A stretch of 42,061 bases of DNA from Verrucomicrobiota bacterium (GTDB lineage Bacteria > Verrucomicrobiota > Verrucomicrobiia > JAWXBN01). The stretch is taken from NCBI GenBank assembly GCA_034440155.1, contig JAWXBN010000100.1, positions 1 to 42,061 of the forward strand, given 5' to 3'. The position numbers were made by a program, and so were the translations under genes. Position 1 is the stretch's first letter. The number at the start of each line of letters is the position of its first letter. Of this stretch, positions 1 through 8,483 are shown one piece after another. Below the pieces are notes generated by a model. That model was not told the origin of the DNA, searched no databases, and was given only the letters and a program-made list of their open reading frames with translations.

Positions 1-107
1 ACGTGCCGCAGGCTCTGCAGCGCTTTGGTGAAGCGAAACACCTTGGTAAGATTGTGATCACGATCGCGCCGCAAGAGCGTCCGCTGGAGTGTTCAACGGT
101 GCCATGA
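1..107 (+). CDS. Medium-chain dehydrogenase/quinone oxidoreductase, C-terminal fragment
   Basis: Only the last 34 codons lie in the window, read from base 3 to a TGA at 105-107; the 5' end is outside. The visible tail contains ALQRFGEAKHLGKIVI, which resembles the closing segment of zinc-independent MDR-family quinone oxidoreductases and enoyl reductases, where a final helix is followed by a GKIV-type beta strand. Substrate and gene name cannot be inferred from so short a piece. A hairpin follows 45 bp downstream. Assignment to the MDR superfamily is an inference from this terminal pattern only. Confidence 0.6.
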   Translation, partial: VPQALQRFGEAKHLGKIVITIAPQERPLECSTVP

Positions 108-151
108 GCAAATTGGGATGGCGCAAGAACCTAACTTTTAAAGGAATGTAG

Positions 152-187
152 AGAACGGAGGATGCGGGAGCATTCTCCGTTCTTTGC
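152..187 (+). terminator. Stem-loop downstream of the MDR gene, possible terminator
   Basis: Bases 152-164 pair with 171-183: AGAACGGAG pairs with CTCCGTTCT, then a G-T wobble, then ATG pairs with CAT, around the loop CGGGAG. The stem is long and stable but is followed only by a short pyrimidine stretch (TTTGC), so as an intrinsic terminator it is imperfect. It sits between two convergent genes and may stop transcription from either side. Confidence 0.5.
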
Positions 188-209
188 ATTCAGGGGTTGA
201 ACAACGGCA

Positions 210-219
210 GGGGGGGGGG
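210..219. repeat. Poly-G homopolymer, 10 bases
   Basis: Ten consecutive G residues lie 7 bp beyond the stop codon of the minus-strand gene at 227-622. The tract is outside any convincing reading frame, so slippage would not change a protein. It is noted because such tracts are prone to length variation and assembly error. Confidence 0.9.
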
Positions 220-226
220 AATGCTT

Positions 227-622
227 TTAAAATAGGCCTGCGGACTCGAGTTCATTCAGGCGCTTATTATCGTGTTCATCGACGATTTCTTTGATATTGG
301 GGAGTTCGACAAGGATCGTGAGGCACATGGCGGGGATTTCGTCGGTGCCGGGGAAACTCGTAGTTTCTATGGCGTGACGGTCTTTGGTGAGGTAGGCCCA
401 GGCAAAGTCTTCCCCGTTGGAAATCCGGAATGAATAACTGGTGTCGGATGCTATTTCTTCAACAGACGTAATGATCTTGGTGGCACCCTCAGCGACATCG
501 GGCAGGACTTGCTCGACCTGGTCGAATCTCCCCAGCCAAAGTCCCACAATGTCGGATATGACGGCCTCGGTCAGGGGATGGGCGAAAATAGCGACGTAAC
601 CGCGGTGATCTAAATTTGACAT
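227..622 (-). CDS. Uncharacterised 131-residue protein
   Basis: This is an intact reading frame with no family I recognise. The product is acidic and soluble-looking, without a signal peptide or membrane segment, and has evenly distributed hydrophobic residues that suggest a single alpha/beta domain. The ATG at 620-622 has no clear Shine-Dalgarno sequence. The gene ends just before a G10 tract and converges on the MDR gene. It lies downstream of hemE-hemN on the same strand, but the 107-bp gap makes membership of that operon uncertain. Confidence 0.6.
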   Translation of the reverse strand: MSNLDHRGYVAIFAHPLTEAVISDIVGLWLGRFDQVEQVLPDVAEGATKIITSVEEIASDTSYSFRISNGEDFAWAYLTKDRHAIETTSFPGTDEIPAMCLTILVELPNIKEIVDEHDNKRLNELESAGLF

Positions 623-729
623 GTCAGATATTCATCCAGATTTAAGAAAAGATTACCAATGTTATTTTGTGGTGGGTCATGACGGGCCATGATCGGCGGA
701 AGCCAGTTTAAATTCATTTTTTAGCCGGA

Positions 730-2118
730 CTATACTGTCCGGGAGAATTTTGCAGCCTGGTTTTTCTGGAGGTATTCATCAAAGGGCATGCAGATATTAC
801 GGATGAGTAGGCGGCCCATCGGGGTGACGCGCAATTTGTCCTGATCCCAGTCGAGCAGACCATCCGCCCGCATCTCGCCAAGTGCATCAAAAGCTGGGGC
901 GAAATATTTCTGGAAATCGATCCCGAACTCCGCAGAGATCTGTGTAAAGGAAAGTTCATAATGGCACAGGAGATTCATGATGAGGGTATGCCTGAGGTAA
1001 TCCTCGTCAGTGAGTAAAATACCGCGTTGGGTAGCCATGCCTGTGAGAGCGATTTGTTTTTCGTAATCGTGGATATTCTTGAGGTTTTGTGAATAGGAGC
1101 GTCCGATCTGGCTGATGGATGACACCCCGAAAGCGAAGAGGTCACAGCCTTTGTGGGTGGTGTAACCCTGGAAATTCCGGTACAGTGTGCCCGCGTCCTG
1201 GGCTAGGCACATGGGATCATCGGGTTTAGCAAAATGATCCATGCCGATATAACGGTATCCGCCTTCTGTAAATTTACCAATCGCCATCCGGAGAATCTCA
1301 AGCTTTACCTCGGGCGAGGGGAGGGCCTCCGCTTTGATGGCCTTTTGGTGTTTAATCATCTCGGGCAGGTAAGCGAAGTTAAAGAGTGCAATACGGTCAG
1401 GGTCCAGGGTGAGGACTTTGTCCACAGTGGACTCGAAGCTGGAAACACTCTGGTAGGGTAGTCCGTAGATGAGGTCGACGGATACACTTTTAAAGCCACG
1501 TTCACGCCCTTCATCGATTACCCGTTTGGTCATGTCGTAGGGCTGGATACGGTTGACGGCCTTTTGGACTGCGGGGTCAAAGTCCTGGAGTCCCATCGAG
1601 AGTCGGTTAAATCCCGCTTTGCCCAGGGCGTCCATGTGTGCGGTGCTTGTTTCCCGGGGATCGACCTCGAGCCCGATTTCGGCATTTTCAGAAAAGTTAA
1701 AACGTTTCCGGATCCCTTCCCACAGGAAAGCAAGTTGCTCAGGGTCAAAAAAAGTGGGGGTACCACCTCCCCAGTGGAGCTGCTCGACCTTACGTCCCGG
1801 CGCAATTTGCGCGGCGATCGTATCCATTTCCTTAAAGAGCCAGTCGATATAAGGGACTGGGCGTTTACGGTCGGCGGTAAAGGTGACATTACACCCGCAG
1901 AAAAAGCAGACGGACTCGCAGAAGGGCAGGTGGAAATACAGGGAAAGGGGTTTGTCCGGATGGGCGGCATTTTCACGGGCGATTTCAGACCGGAGCTGGG
2001 TTTCGGTAAAGTCCGGGGTGAATTGGGGCGCAGTGGGATAACTGGTGTACCGGGGCCCGGCCTTATCGTATTTCGCGATGATGCCCGCATCTACGATGGG
2101 AATAACGGCTTTATTCAT
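730..2118 (-). CDS. hemN: Oxygen-independent coproporphyrinogen III oxidase
   Basis: HemN is a radical SAM enzyme that decarboxylates the two propionates of coproporphyrinogen III to give protoporphyrinogen IX without oxygen, in the cytoplasm. The 462-residue product has the usual family length. The [4Fe-4S]/SAM motif is CESVCFFCGC, with cysteines at residues 67, 71, 74 and 76 in the HemN-type CxxxCxxCxC spacing, preceded by YFHLPF. WGGGTPTF at about 116-123 is the SAM-binding glycine motif. I chose the ATG at 2116-2118 because the open frame continues upstream through hemE in another phase with no homology. The start overlaps the end of hemE by 8 bp, indicating translational coupling. Catalysing the step anaerobically suggests that the organism makes heme under low oxygen. 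Confidence 0.95.
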   Translation of the reverse strand: MNKAVIPIVDAGIIAKYDKAGPRYTSYPTAPQFTPDFTETQLRSEIARENAAHPDKPLSLYFHLPFCESVCFFCGCNVTFTADRKRPVPYIDWLFKEMDTIAAQIAPGRKVEQLHWGGGTPTFFDPEQLAFLWEGIRKRFNFSENAEIGLEVDPRETSTAHMDALGKAGFNRLSMGLQDFDPAVQKAVNRIQPYDMTKRVIDEGRERGFKSVSVDLIYGLPYQSVSSFESTVDKVLTLDPDRIALFNFAYLPEMIKHQKAIKAEALPSPEVKLEILRMAIGKFTEGGYRYIGMDHFAKPDDPMCLAQDAGTLYRNFQGYTTHKGCDLFAFGVSSISQIGRSYSQNLKNIHDYEKQIALTGMATQRGILLTDEDYLRHTLIMNLLCHYELSFTQISAEFGIDFQKYFAPAFDALGEMRADGLLDWDQDKLRVTPMGRLLIRNICMPFDEYLQKNQAAKFSRTV

Positions 2119-3157
2119 AACGCCAAGCTTTGATCGTGTCGATAAATGCCCGGGCATTTTCCACAGGGGTGTCAGGCAGGATCCCATGGCCGAGATTGGC
2201 GATGTAACCGGGGTTTTTGTGTTGCAAAAGCATTTTGCGCGTGCGGTCCTGGATAATCGACGGAGGACAATAAAGGATAGACGGATCGAGGTTACCTTGG
2301 ATCGCGACATGCATACCGGCATTCCTCCGGGCTTCCTGCAAGGGGGTGCGCCAATCGATAGAAAGGACATCGGCCCCGGTGTAGCTGAGGCTTTCGATCA
2401 GGTGGTGCGAGTTTTTGACATACAGAATGATGGGAACGGAGTGTTTTTGTTGAACCATGGAGATGGTTTTCTGGATCGAGCCCGCGACATATTGGTCAAA
2501 GTCACGGCGGCTGAGAATACCCGCCCAAGTGTCGAAAATCTGAACAGCACCTGCCCCGGCTTCGATCTGGGCGATGAGATGCTCGGCCACGGCCTCCGCG
2601 AGGCGGTCGAGGATCCGGGTGAATTCACTGGGTTGCGTGCGCATGAGCTTGCGGATGGCGAGGAATTCACGGCTGGTTTTCCCTTCGATAGCGTAAGCAG
2701 CTAGGGTAAAGGGGGCTCCGGCAAACCCGAGCACCGGTATATTACGGGGATTAAGTTCTTTCGTCACCATGCGGATGGATTCACCGACGTAAGAGAGGCT
2801 TTCAGCAATTTGCCCGTGGGCGAGGGGCACGAAGTCGGAAGCTTGGTTAATCGTGCGGGACAGGCGTGGGCCGGCGTGCTCCTCGAAAGTGACTTCCAGG
2901 CCGAGGGCCTCTAAGACCACGAGAATGTCCGAAAAGATGACGGCGGCGTCTACCCCGAGGATATCGACGGGCTGTAAGGTGACCTCCGCGGCGAGCTCAG
3001 GCGTACGGCAGAGGGTGAGGAAGTCCACTTTAGAACGGATTGCCCGGTATTCAGGCAGGTAACGTCCGGCTTGTCTCATCATCCAGACGGGGGGGCGCTC
3101 GACCTGCTCGATGCGGCATGCTTTTATAAAAAGAGAATTCTTAATCGATTTATTCAC
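2111..3157 (-). CDS. hemE: Uroporphyrinogen decarboxylase
   Basis: HemE removes four carboxyl groups from uroporphyrinogen III to form coproporphyrinogen III, the substrate used by the HemN encoded immediately downstream. The 348-residue product carries the family signature PPVWMMRQAGRYLPEYR at 22-38, the second signature GFAGAPFT at 144-151, the active-site-type aspartate in FSDIL (D77) and a late conserved GHG (H324). The start is GTG at 3157; the ATG one base upstream is followed directly by TGA. No clear Shine-Dalgarno is seen. Only 26 bp separate it from the divergent gene at 3184, so its promoter must overlap coding sequence or that small gap. Confidence 0.95.
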   Translation of the reverse strand: MNKSIKNSLFIKACRIEQVERPPVWMMRQAGRYLPEYRAIRSKVDFLTLCRTPELAAEVTLQPVDILGVDAAVIFSDILVVLEALGLEVTFEEHAGPRLSRTINQASDFVPLAHGQIAESLSYVGESIRMVTKELNPRNIPVLGFAGAPFTLAAYAIEGKTSREFLAIRKLMRTQPSEFTRILDRLAEAVAEHLIAQIEAGAGAVQIFDTWAGILSRRDFDQYVAGSIQKTISMVQQKHSVPIILYVKNSHHLIESLSYTGADVLSIDWRTPLQEARRNAGMHVAIQGNLDPSILYCPPSIIQDRTRKMLLQHKNPGYIANLGHGILPDTPVENARAFIDTIKAWRYE

Positions 3158-3183
3158 ATCACAACGTTATCATTTTCGGCTCA

Positions 3184-4461
3184 ATGGACAATCCACAAAT
3201 TCAAAAAGCCGTCATAAACCCTGACGGACGCCAATATCCCCTCTGGGCGGAGTCTTGGTGGGTGCAGGAATTCCTTGGCGGACATAAGGAGGTTTATCGC
3301 CGGGGATATGATTTCGCGCCCCCGGGATCAGAGGCGGGAGTCACGCCAGAAAAACTTTCGGAAGGCCGCAGTCTTACCCAGCTGCGCGAGCGGGTGGATG
3401 GATTAAGCGATCTCTTTACGAAAGAACGGGTGGAAGGTTTTGGACAATATGCCCGTGACCGCAAATTGCTCCAGGCGTATGGTTTATTTTATTTTCCCCA
3501 GACATTTATCCGGACCCGGATGGTTTTATCGGAAATAGTAAAATCCGGGAAATGGGTGGCGCCCACGGAGAAGATCTCGATCCTAGATTGTGGGGCGGGA
3601 ACGGGTGCGGCGGGGCTGTCAGCGGCCGATTTCCTTAATCAAACGGGTGCGCGGGATATTTTCCTCCACGCGATCGATGACTCCATCCAGAGTATGAAAC
3701 TCATCCAGGAATTCGTCAGCGGTACCCGCAAAGACTGGAGGGGGCCCTCAGTAAAGACGACGGTAGCGGATTTGTCTTTGCCGGAGCAATTTGCGCGGCA
3801 TGGGCGGCGGAAGTATGATGTGGTGATCGCTAGTTTTGTCATGAATGAGATTTATCAAGGTGGGGAACCTCAAAAGGCGCTGGAATGGTGCCGCAATTTG
3901 CTCCGGCTGGTATCCCCAAACGGGGTATTACTCCTGATGGAGCCAGCACTCAAAGAGTCTGCTGAAAGGATCGAATGGATCCGGGATCAATTTGCCCTGG
4001 AAGGTGTCGGAATATTAGGGCCCTGCCTGCACCGGGACAAGTGCCCGCTACTCTCCGAGGGGAAATACCACTGTCACGAAGTGAGGACATGGAAACCGCC
4101 CGAATCCCTCCAGCTCATTAACCGGAAGCTCAAACGTTCTGTCGAACAAACCCTGAAATTCAGCTTCTTAGCCCTGCAACCCGGGCAAATTGCGCGGGAA
4201 AAAGGGGGATTCGAACATTCTTTCCGGATGATTTCTCCTTGGGCACGGGGGAAAGGAAAATGGTTCACGACAGGATGTAATGATCAGGGGGTAAAGGCTA
4301 TTTACGAAATCCAATCGAGGGATTTACCTGAAAAACCTGAAAAGCAATTTGCTCGTATTGAGCGTGGAGACATTGTTTGCCTCACCGCAGAAGGGGTGGA
4401 GCGTAAAGGGGATATCTACAGGATTGAGAATATCGAAGCGATGAAGATCATCAAACCCTGA
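3184..4461 (+). CDS. Rsm22-like SAM-dependent methyltransferase
   Basis: This 425-residue protein resembles the Rsm22 family (mitochondrial small-subunit rRNA methyltransferase-like). Motif I of a class I methyltransferase is visible as ILDCGAGTGAAG at 133-144, with a later YDVVIASFVMNE strand at 211-222. Downstream lies a cysteine group typical of Rsm22 proteins, C281, C287 (in CPLL) and C297 (in CHE), which in the family binds a metal or iron-sulfur centre. A small beta-rich C-terminal region follows (about 330-425). The ribosome is the expected target, but bacterial members are poorly characterised, so the substrate is inference. The gene contains four copies of GCAAWTTGC, the densest cluster in the window. 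Confidence 0.75.
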   Translation: MDNPQIQKAVINPDGRQYPLWAESWWVQEFLGGHKEVYRRGYDFAPPGSEAGVTPEKLSEGRSLTQLRERVDGLSDLFTKERVEGFGQYARDRKLLQAYGLFYFPQTFIRTRMVLSEIVKSGKWVAPTEKISILDCGAGTGAAGLSAADFLNQTGARDIFLHAIDDSIQSMKLIQEFVSGTRKDWRGPSVKTTVADLSLPEQFARHGRRKYDVVIASFVMNEIYQGGEPQKALEWCRNLLRLVSPNGVLLLMEPALKESAERIEWIRDQFALEGVGILGPCLHRDKCPLLSEGKYHCHEVRTWKPPESLQLINRKLKRSVEQTLKFSFLALQPGQIAREKGGFEHSFRMISPWARGKGKWFTTGCNDQGVKAIYEIQSRDLPEKPEKQFARIERGDIVCLTAEGVERKGDIYRIENIEAMKIIKP

Positions 4462-4485
4462 GCAAAAGGTTCTGGCTCCAAAAAA

Positions 4486-5928
4486 CTAGGGAATATTCTT
4501 TTTTTCTATGATATTGATAAAGACTTTTGCCCGGTAATCATCGTTCTTATCCGTGGGCACAACGGCATTTGGGAGATTAATCCAAGTCTCGAAGATATAA
4601 TCGCCGGGTTTCGTAATCAGCGAAAGGTCGACAGGAACTGTGTCTATGTGTTGGCTACTTTTCCAGGATGAGGTCATGACTTTGATTTTCTTCTTATTCG
4701 GTTCAGCTCTCATCAAGGCGATTTCAAACCGGGGATCTAATCCGGATACGAGGGGTTTGACCGGAGCGTCAATGGTTCGTACACGGGCGAGGCGAACCGT
4801 GATTTTAGAGGGGTCGAACCATAATACCTGATACTTTGAGGGGAGTCCTGTGATCATATCCGGACTAAGCTCGATAGGGTTACTGCCTTCCTTCATTTTG
4901 TCGCCATCGACTTGAATAGCCCACTCACGGTTTTTGGCCAGAACGATATTTCGGGGGGTACGGACCATGAATTCCACAATGGGACTGGTAATATTATCGA
5001 CGTAGATATTATCTTCGAGGTTGAGGACTTTGACGGATGCTTGTTGGGAAATGATCATCTCCTGTTTACCAAAGAGCCTGTCGCTAATAGTGCCGATATT
5101 ATATGAGCCGACGGAGGCGAGGATCACGGCTAATATCCATAAGGCAGGGGAGAGGACGGAAATCCGGCGTGAGGACTCGGATTCTTTGGAGATAAAAATC
5201 TTAGTGAGGGCGATCCGGAGCTCTTCAACGGTTCCTGACGGGAGAATGTGGCACAGGCCTTCTTTGAACCAAGTGATACTCCCGCGTTCCTCCGAGACGA
5301 CGAGGACATCGGCGTCGCATCTCTCGGACAAACCTAAGGCGGCCAAATGCCGTGTGCCCCATTCATCATGATCCTGGATCCTGTCAGACAGGGGGAGGAC
5401 AGCCCCGACATGCATAATGCGGTTTGCAGTCAGGATGATGGCCCCGTCGTGGCGTGGGCTTTCCGGATTAAATAAGGAAACACAAAGGGACTTCGTGAAT
5501 TTTGCGTCATACATTTCCCCGCCGACGATGAGGTCTTCGAGGGAGTCATTATGGGAGAGCACCATGATGGCCCCTTCCCTGCGGGATTTGAGTTCGATTA
5601 AGGAGTGGGTGATCTCTTGGATCAGCTCGGGGGTCTGGGATTTCCCCCGGTGTAAAATATTTTGGATGCTGATCCTCTGGATAATGACTTTTAATTCAGG
5701 CAAGGCTTGTATGAGGGATATAATCAGGAAAGGAACGGCGATAGCCATACTGATAAAGGAGGCCAAAGGTAATCCCAAGAGGGTGAAAACAATGACGACG
5801 AAAAGCAGTGAGAGAAAGGAAGCCGAAATATAAAGAAACCGTTTATTCGTCACAGCAAGGCCCATCAGTAGTCGCAAGACAACTGTGCAAACAGCGATAT
5901 CGATGAGATGGAGCCAGAGATTTGACAT
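4486..5928 (-). CDS. cdaA: Membrane diadenylate cyclase fused to YbbR/CdaR-like domain
   Basis: The N-terminal half matches CdaA, which condenses two ATP into c-di-AMP at the membrane: about three transmembrane helices in residues 8-75, then a DAC domain with DGA at 161-163, GTRH at 191-194 and VSEERGSI at 211-218. The usual RHR triplet reads RHL here. After the cyclase a further membrane segment (about 259-276) leads into about 200 residues resembling the extracytoplasmic YbbR repeat of CdaR, the regulator normally encoded by a separate gene beside cdaA; WFDPSKITVRL and a proline-rich strand pattern support this. The 480-residue length far exceeds a typical CdaA (about 270). I infer a one-piece synthase-regulator. 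No glmM lies next to it, unlike the Firmicute operon. Confidence 0.85.
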   Translation of the reverse strand: MSNLWLHLIDIAVCTVVLRLLMGLAVTNKRFLYISASFLSLLFVVIVFTLLGLPLASFISMAIAVPFLIISLIQALPELKVIIQRISIQNILHRGKSQTPELIQEITHSLIELKSRREGAIMVLSHNDSLEDLIVGGEMYDAKFTKSLCVSLFNPESPRHDGAIILTANRIMHVGAVLPLSDRIQDHDEWGTRHLAALGLSERCDADVLVVSEERGSITWFKEGLCHILPSGTVEELRIALTKIFISKESESSRRISVLSPALWILAVILASVGSYNIGTISDRLFGKQEMIISQQASVKVLNLEDNIYVDNITSPIVEFMVRTPRNIVLAKNREWAIQVDGDKMKEGSNPIELSPDMITGLPSKYQVLWFDPSKITVRLARVRTIDAPVKPLVSGLDPRFEIALMRAEPNKKKIKVMTSSWKSSQHIDTVPVDLSLITKPGDYIFETWINLPNAVVPTDKNDDYRAKVFINIIEKKNIP

Positions 5929-6061
5929 GATCAGATGCCTTCAGGGAAAGGCTCTTACTTTTGTATCCTATCAAGCACAGGAAAACAATAGGAGTTTCAT
6001 CCAAAGATCATGTTTTTTTGGGTCTTGGCGGTTGTGTAGGTTTCAGGCAGGTTACACCCTG

Positions 6062-6796
6062 ATGAAATCCCCCATTTTGATTACTTGTGCCGTTCCGGAT
6101 GAATTAGCCTTTTTTGTCGGGCGTTTAAGCGGTCGTAAACAAATATTAGTAGGTAAAAGAAAGCTGATCCAAGGGCAATTAATAGGGGTCAAGAAAACCT
6201 TGGACATCTATATCCTATTCACAGGGATGGGTGGGGAGGTTGCTGGAGAAGCTTTAATCCGAATTTTGCAGGAGATTCAGCCAGGAACCGTGATTATCAG
6301 TGGTACAGCCGGGGGATTGACTAAAGGGATCAAGACCGGGGATCTGTTTATTGCCCAAAATTATGGGGAGGAGGGACTTCGGGCTGGATTCAGTAACAGG
6401 CTGGACCTTGTCGCATTACCGGGAAAGGTCTGGAGGGAAACTCTCGTGACGGTGGAAACTGTGACATCAGGGAGAGATGCTAAGACAATGCTTCACGAGA
6501 AAACGGGCGCGGGCGCTGTCGATATGGAAAGTTCTTTTCTCGCTCGGATAACCGGGGAGCGGGGGATCCCCTCGATTGTTATCCGTGTCATTAGTGATGG
6601 ATTAAATGATCAAATGCCAGTGCCATTTGGGGAATTCATGAGGGCAGACGGGTTTCTCTCCCTTCCAAGGTTGATTGTCTATGTCTTGATACGCCCTTGG
6701 AAAATACCGGCCCTCGTGGTTTTTGGCTGTCGGGTACGGAGGGCCTGCGACCAGCTGGGGGTGGCCCTGGAGAAATTATTACTTTACGAGGCTTGA
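6062..6796 (+). CDS. Nucleoside phosphorylase-family protein, HpnG-like
   Basis: This 244-residue protein belongs to the PNP/MTA-SAH nucleosidase superfamily. SGTAGGL at about 80 is the phosphate/ribose-binding glycine segment, VDMES at about 154 is the purine/ribose motif and VIRVISD at about 173 holds the conserved aspartate. The C-terminal segment, LPRLIVYVLIRPWKIPAL followed by an Ala/Arg-rich helix, resembles hopanoid-associated phosphorylase (HpnG), which releases adenine from adenosylhopane. Futalosine hydrolase or MTA/SAH nucleosidase remain alternatives. I chose the ATG at 6062 because residues upstream of it in the open frame show no family similarity and reach into the divergent gene. 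No other hopanoid gene is visible nearby. Confidence 0.7.
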   Translation: MKSPILITCAVPDELAFFVGRLSGRKQILVGKRKLIQGQLIGVKKTLDIYILFTGMGGEVAGEALIRILQEIQPGTVIISGTAGGLTKGIKTGDLFIAQNYGEEGLRAGFSNRLDLVALPGKVWRETLVTVETVTSGRDAKTMLHEKTGAGAVDMESSFLARITGERGIPSIVIRVISDGLNDQMPVPFGEFMRADGFLSLPRLIVYVLIRPWKIPALVVFGCRVRRACDQLGVALEKLLLYEA

Positions 6797-6827
6797 GCTT
6801 TTCACATTCAATGGTTATTGAAGACTC

Positions 6828-8480
6828 ATGAAATTCCGAAGGCGAATCTTTTTGAAATGCGTTTTTTATATCGCCGCATCCGCCCTGATTATCTACTGCG
6901 CGGGATTGGTGTTTGTATCCTATATTAAAGCTAACTTCCGGCAGATTGCTAATGACTGGATGATCGACCAGAATATCAAAGCGGAAATCGACTATGAATC
7001 GATCCATTTTGGGGGCCTTCACAGTGTGACATTTAAGGGGGTGACGATCTACCCCAAAAACATGAAAGATAAACCGATTATTGAAATTGCCAATCTCCGG
7101 TTCAGGTATACGATTTTTAAATTACTCAAAAAGAGGATGGAGTTAATTTCCATTGAGTCTCCGCGTTTCCGGTTGGCAAAGGAAATAGACCAGGTGATCG
7201 ACCTTCAGCATGATGTGGCTGCCGCAGATCCAGCCGCCCCGAAGATAAAGCCGTGGTTTGTGGAAAAGATGCGCGTGTCGGATGGGAGCATTCATCTGGA
7301 TGACCTCGGTGACGCTATCCCACCGGTTGTTTTTGATTTTGAGACAAGCATGGATAATGTCTGGCTGGGGGATAATGAGGAGGAAGACGAGCCTATAGCT
7401 GTGGCATATATCAGGAGGTTAAAGATTTATTCACCTTGGGATTTATTCACACCCGTTTTGGATTTTCCTGAAATTAAAATCCGCTACAGGGTATCGAACT
7501 TATTGAGAAAGAAGCTGGATGGGTTGGATATCCTCACGCCTATCATTTACATTGGGGAAGACCTGTTTTGGTTGTCGAATTACGCCGATAACATGAATAA
7601 AAAAAGACCCACCAATCAAAAAAAGAATATCCCTTGGACGATTGGCGAGTTTCGTGTGGTGGATGGGAAGATTGGGCTCCAATATTTCGGAAAAATGCAG
7701 TTCATGCTGCCCCTAAAGTTCCAAGCAAATTCGGAGAATATCATGGTGGGCAGTTTTGATAATTTGCAGCTCAAGACATCTTTTGTCTTCGAGAAGTCAT
7801 CTTTTTATTACCCGGAATACAATCTAAGTATTGAAGATGTGGAAGGAAGCTTAGACTTCTCAATGCCACCAAATGTCGATGCGGATAATATCGTTCAGGT
7901 GGTCAAAGTGCGTGGATTCCGCTGGAAGGATTTTACAGCGAAGGATCTTTGGGTGTCCGTGACGTTTGATGCTAAGGGTATTTATTTGGAGTTTGGGGGA
8001 AATTCGTATGGAGGGTATTTGAATGGTGCCGGGGATCTGAGTTTAAAGGGTGTGTTGCCTTGGAATGCTTCGCTGGCGGTCTCGAAAATCGATCTGGGCA
8101 GTTTGACGAAGTCAGTGGCAGTAGACCGTTTTATTATGACCGGTAAAGCGAATTTGAAAACCGTGGTCAAAGCCGAAGGGAAATATGTGAAAGAGGTCAA
8201 AGGCAGTCTGCTTTTGGCAAACTCGGGGAAAATGACTATTCCCGCCTTGGAAGCTTTTTTACCAAAAATCGAACAAGAAAAATGGGATCAGATTAGGAAG
8301 GATCTCGCTGAGATTTTTGTGAGAAGTTTTAGTGATTATCACTATACTCACGGGAGTTTATTATTTGATTATACCCCGAAGGGTGGCAAGATTGATCTCA
8401 AGATGGATGGTGACGGAGGCAAAAGAAATATCAGCATCATTTTAAAAGAAGACGTGTTTAATCAAAAAATAACAAAGTAA
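6828..8480 (+). CDS. YdbH/AsmA-like intermembrane bridge protein
   Basis: This 550-residue protein has one N-terminal membrane anchor (about 9-32) followed by a long beta-strand-rich periplasmic region of the AsmA/TamB/YdbH type. These proteins form hydrophobic grooves that carry phospholipids between the inner and outer membranes. The last 50 residues (LFDYTPKGGKIDLKMDGDGG region) resemble the C-terminal end of YdbH. The decisive clue is the next gene, 3 bp away, which encodes YnbE and YdbL modules, the known partners of YdbH in E. coli. It is shorter than E. coli YdbH (about 880 residues). AsmA-superfamily membership is well supported; YdbH identity rests largely on context. Confidence 0.75.
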   Translation: MKFRRRIFLKCVFYIAASALIIYCAGLVFVSYIKANFRQIANDWMIDQNIKAEIDYESIHFGGLHSVTFKGVTIYPKNMKDKPIIEIANLRFRYTIFKLLKKRMELISIESPRFRLAKEIDQVIDLQHDVAAADPAAPKIKPWFVEKMRVSDGSIHLDDLGDAIPPVVFDFETSMDNVWLGDNEEEDEPIAVAYIRRLKIYSPWDLFTPVLDFPEIKIRYRVSNLLRKKLDGLDILTPIIYIGEDLFWLSNYADNMNKKRPTNQKKNIPWTIGEFRVVDGKIGLQYFGKMQFMLPLKFQANSENIMVGSFDNLQLKTSFVFEKSSFYYPEYNLSIEDVEGSLDFSMPPNVDADNIVQVVKVRGFRWKDFTAKDLWVSVTFDAKGIYLEFGGNSYGGYLNGAGDLSLKGVLPWNASLAVSKIDLGSLTKSVAVDRFIMTGKANLKTVVKAEGKYVKEVKGSLLLANSGKMTIPALEAFLPKIEQEKWDQIRKDLAEIFVRSFSDYHYTHGSLLFDYTPKGGKIDLKMDGDGGKRNISIILKEDVFNQKITK

Positions 8481-8483
8481 CTT

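Noticed and set aside
725-742. Inverted repeat CCGGAC/GTCCGG at the hemN stop as a terminator
   Set aside because: The minus-strand transcript would have A residues, not a T-run, after the stem, so it does not look like an intrinsic terminator.
2119-2370. 84-codon N-terminal extension of hemN
   Set aside because: It lies inside hemE in another frame, is not similar to HemN, and the MNKAV start gives the normal family length.
1234-2704. Several plus-strand ORFs of 75 to 219 codons opposite hemE and hemN
   Set aside because: They run antisense to two clearly homologous heme genes, have no recognisable domains and arise from the codon bias of the true strand.
5885-6061. Upstream extension of the phosphorylase-family gene
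   Set aside because: The added 59 residues overlap the start of the divergent cyclase gene and show no family similarity.
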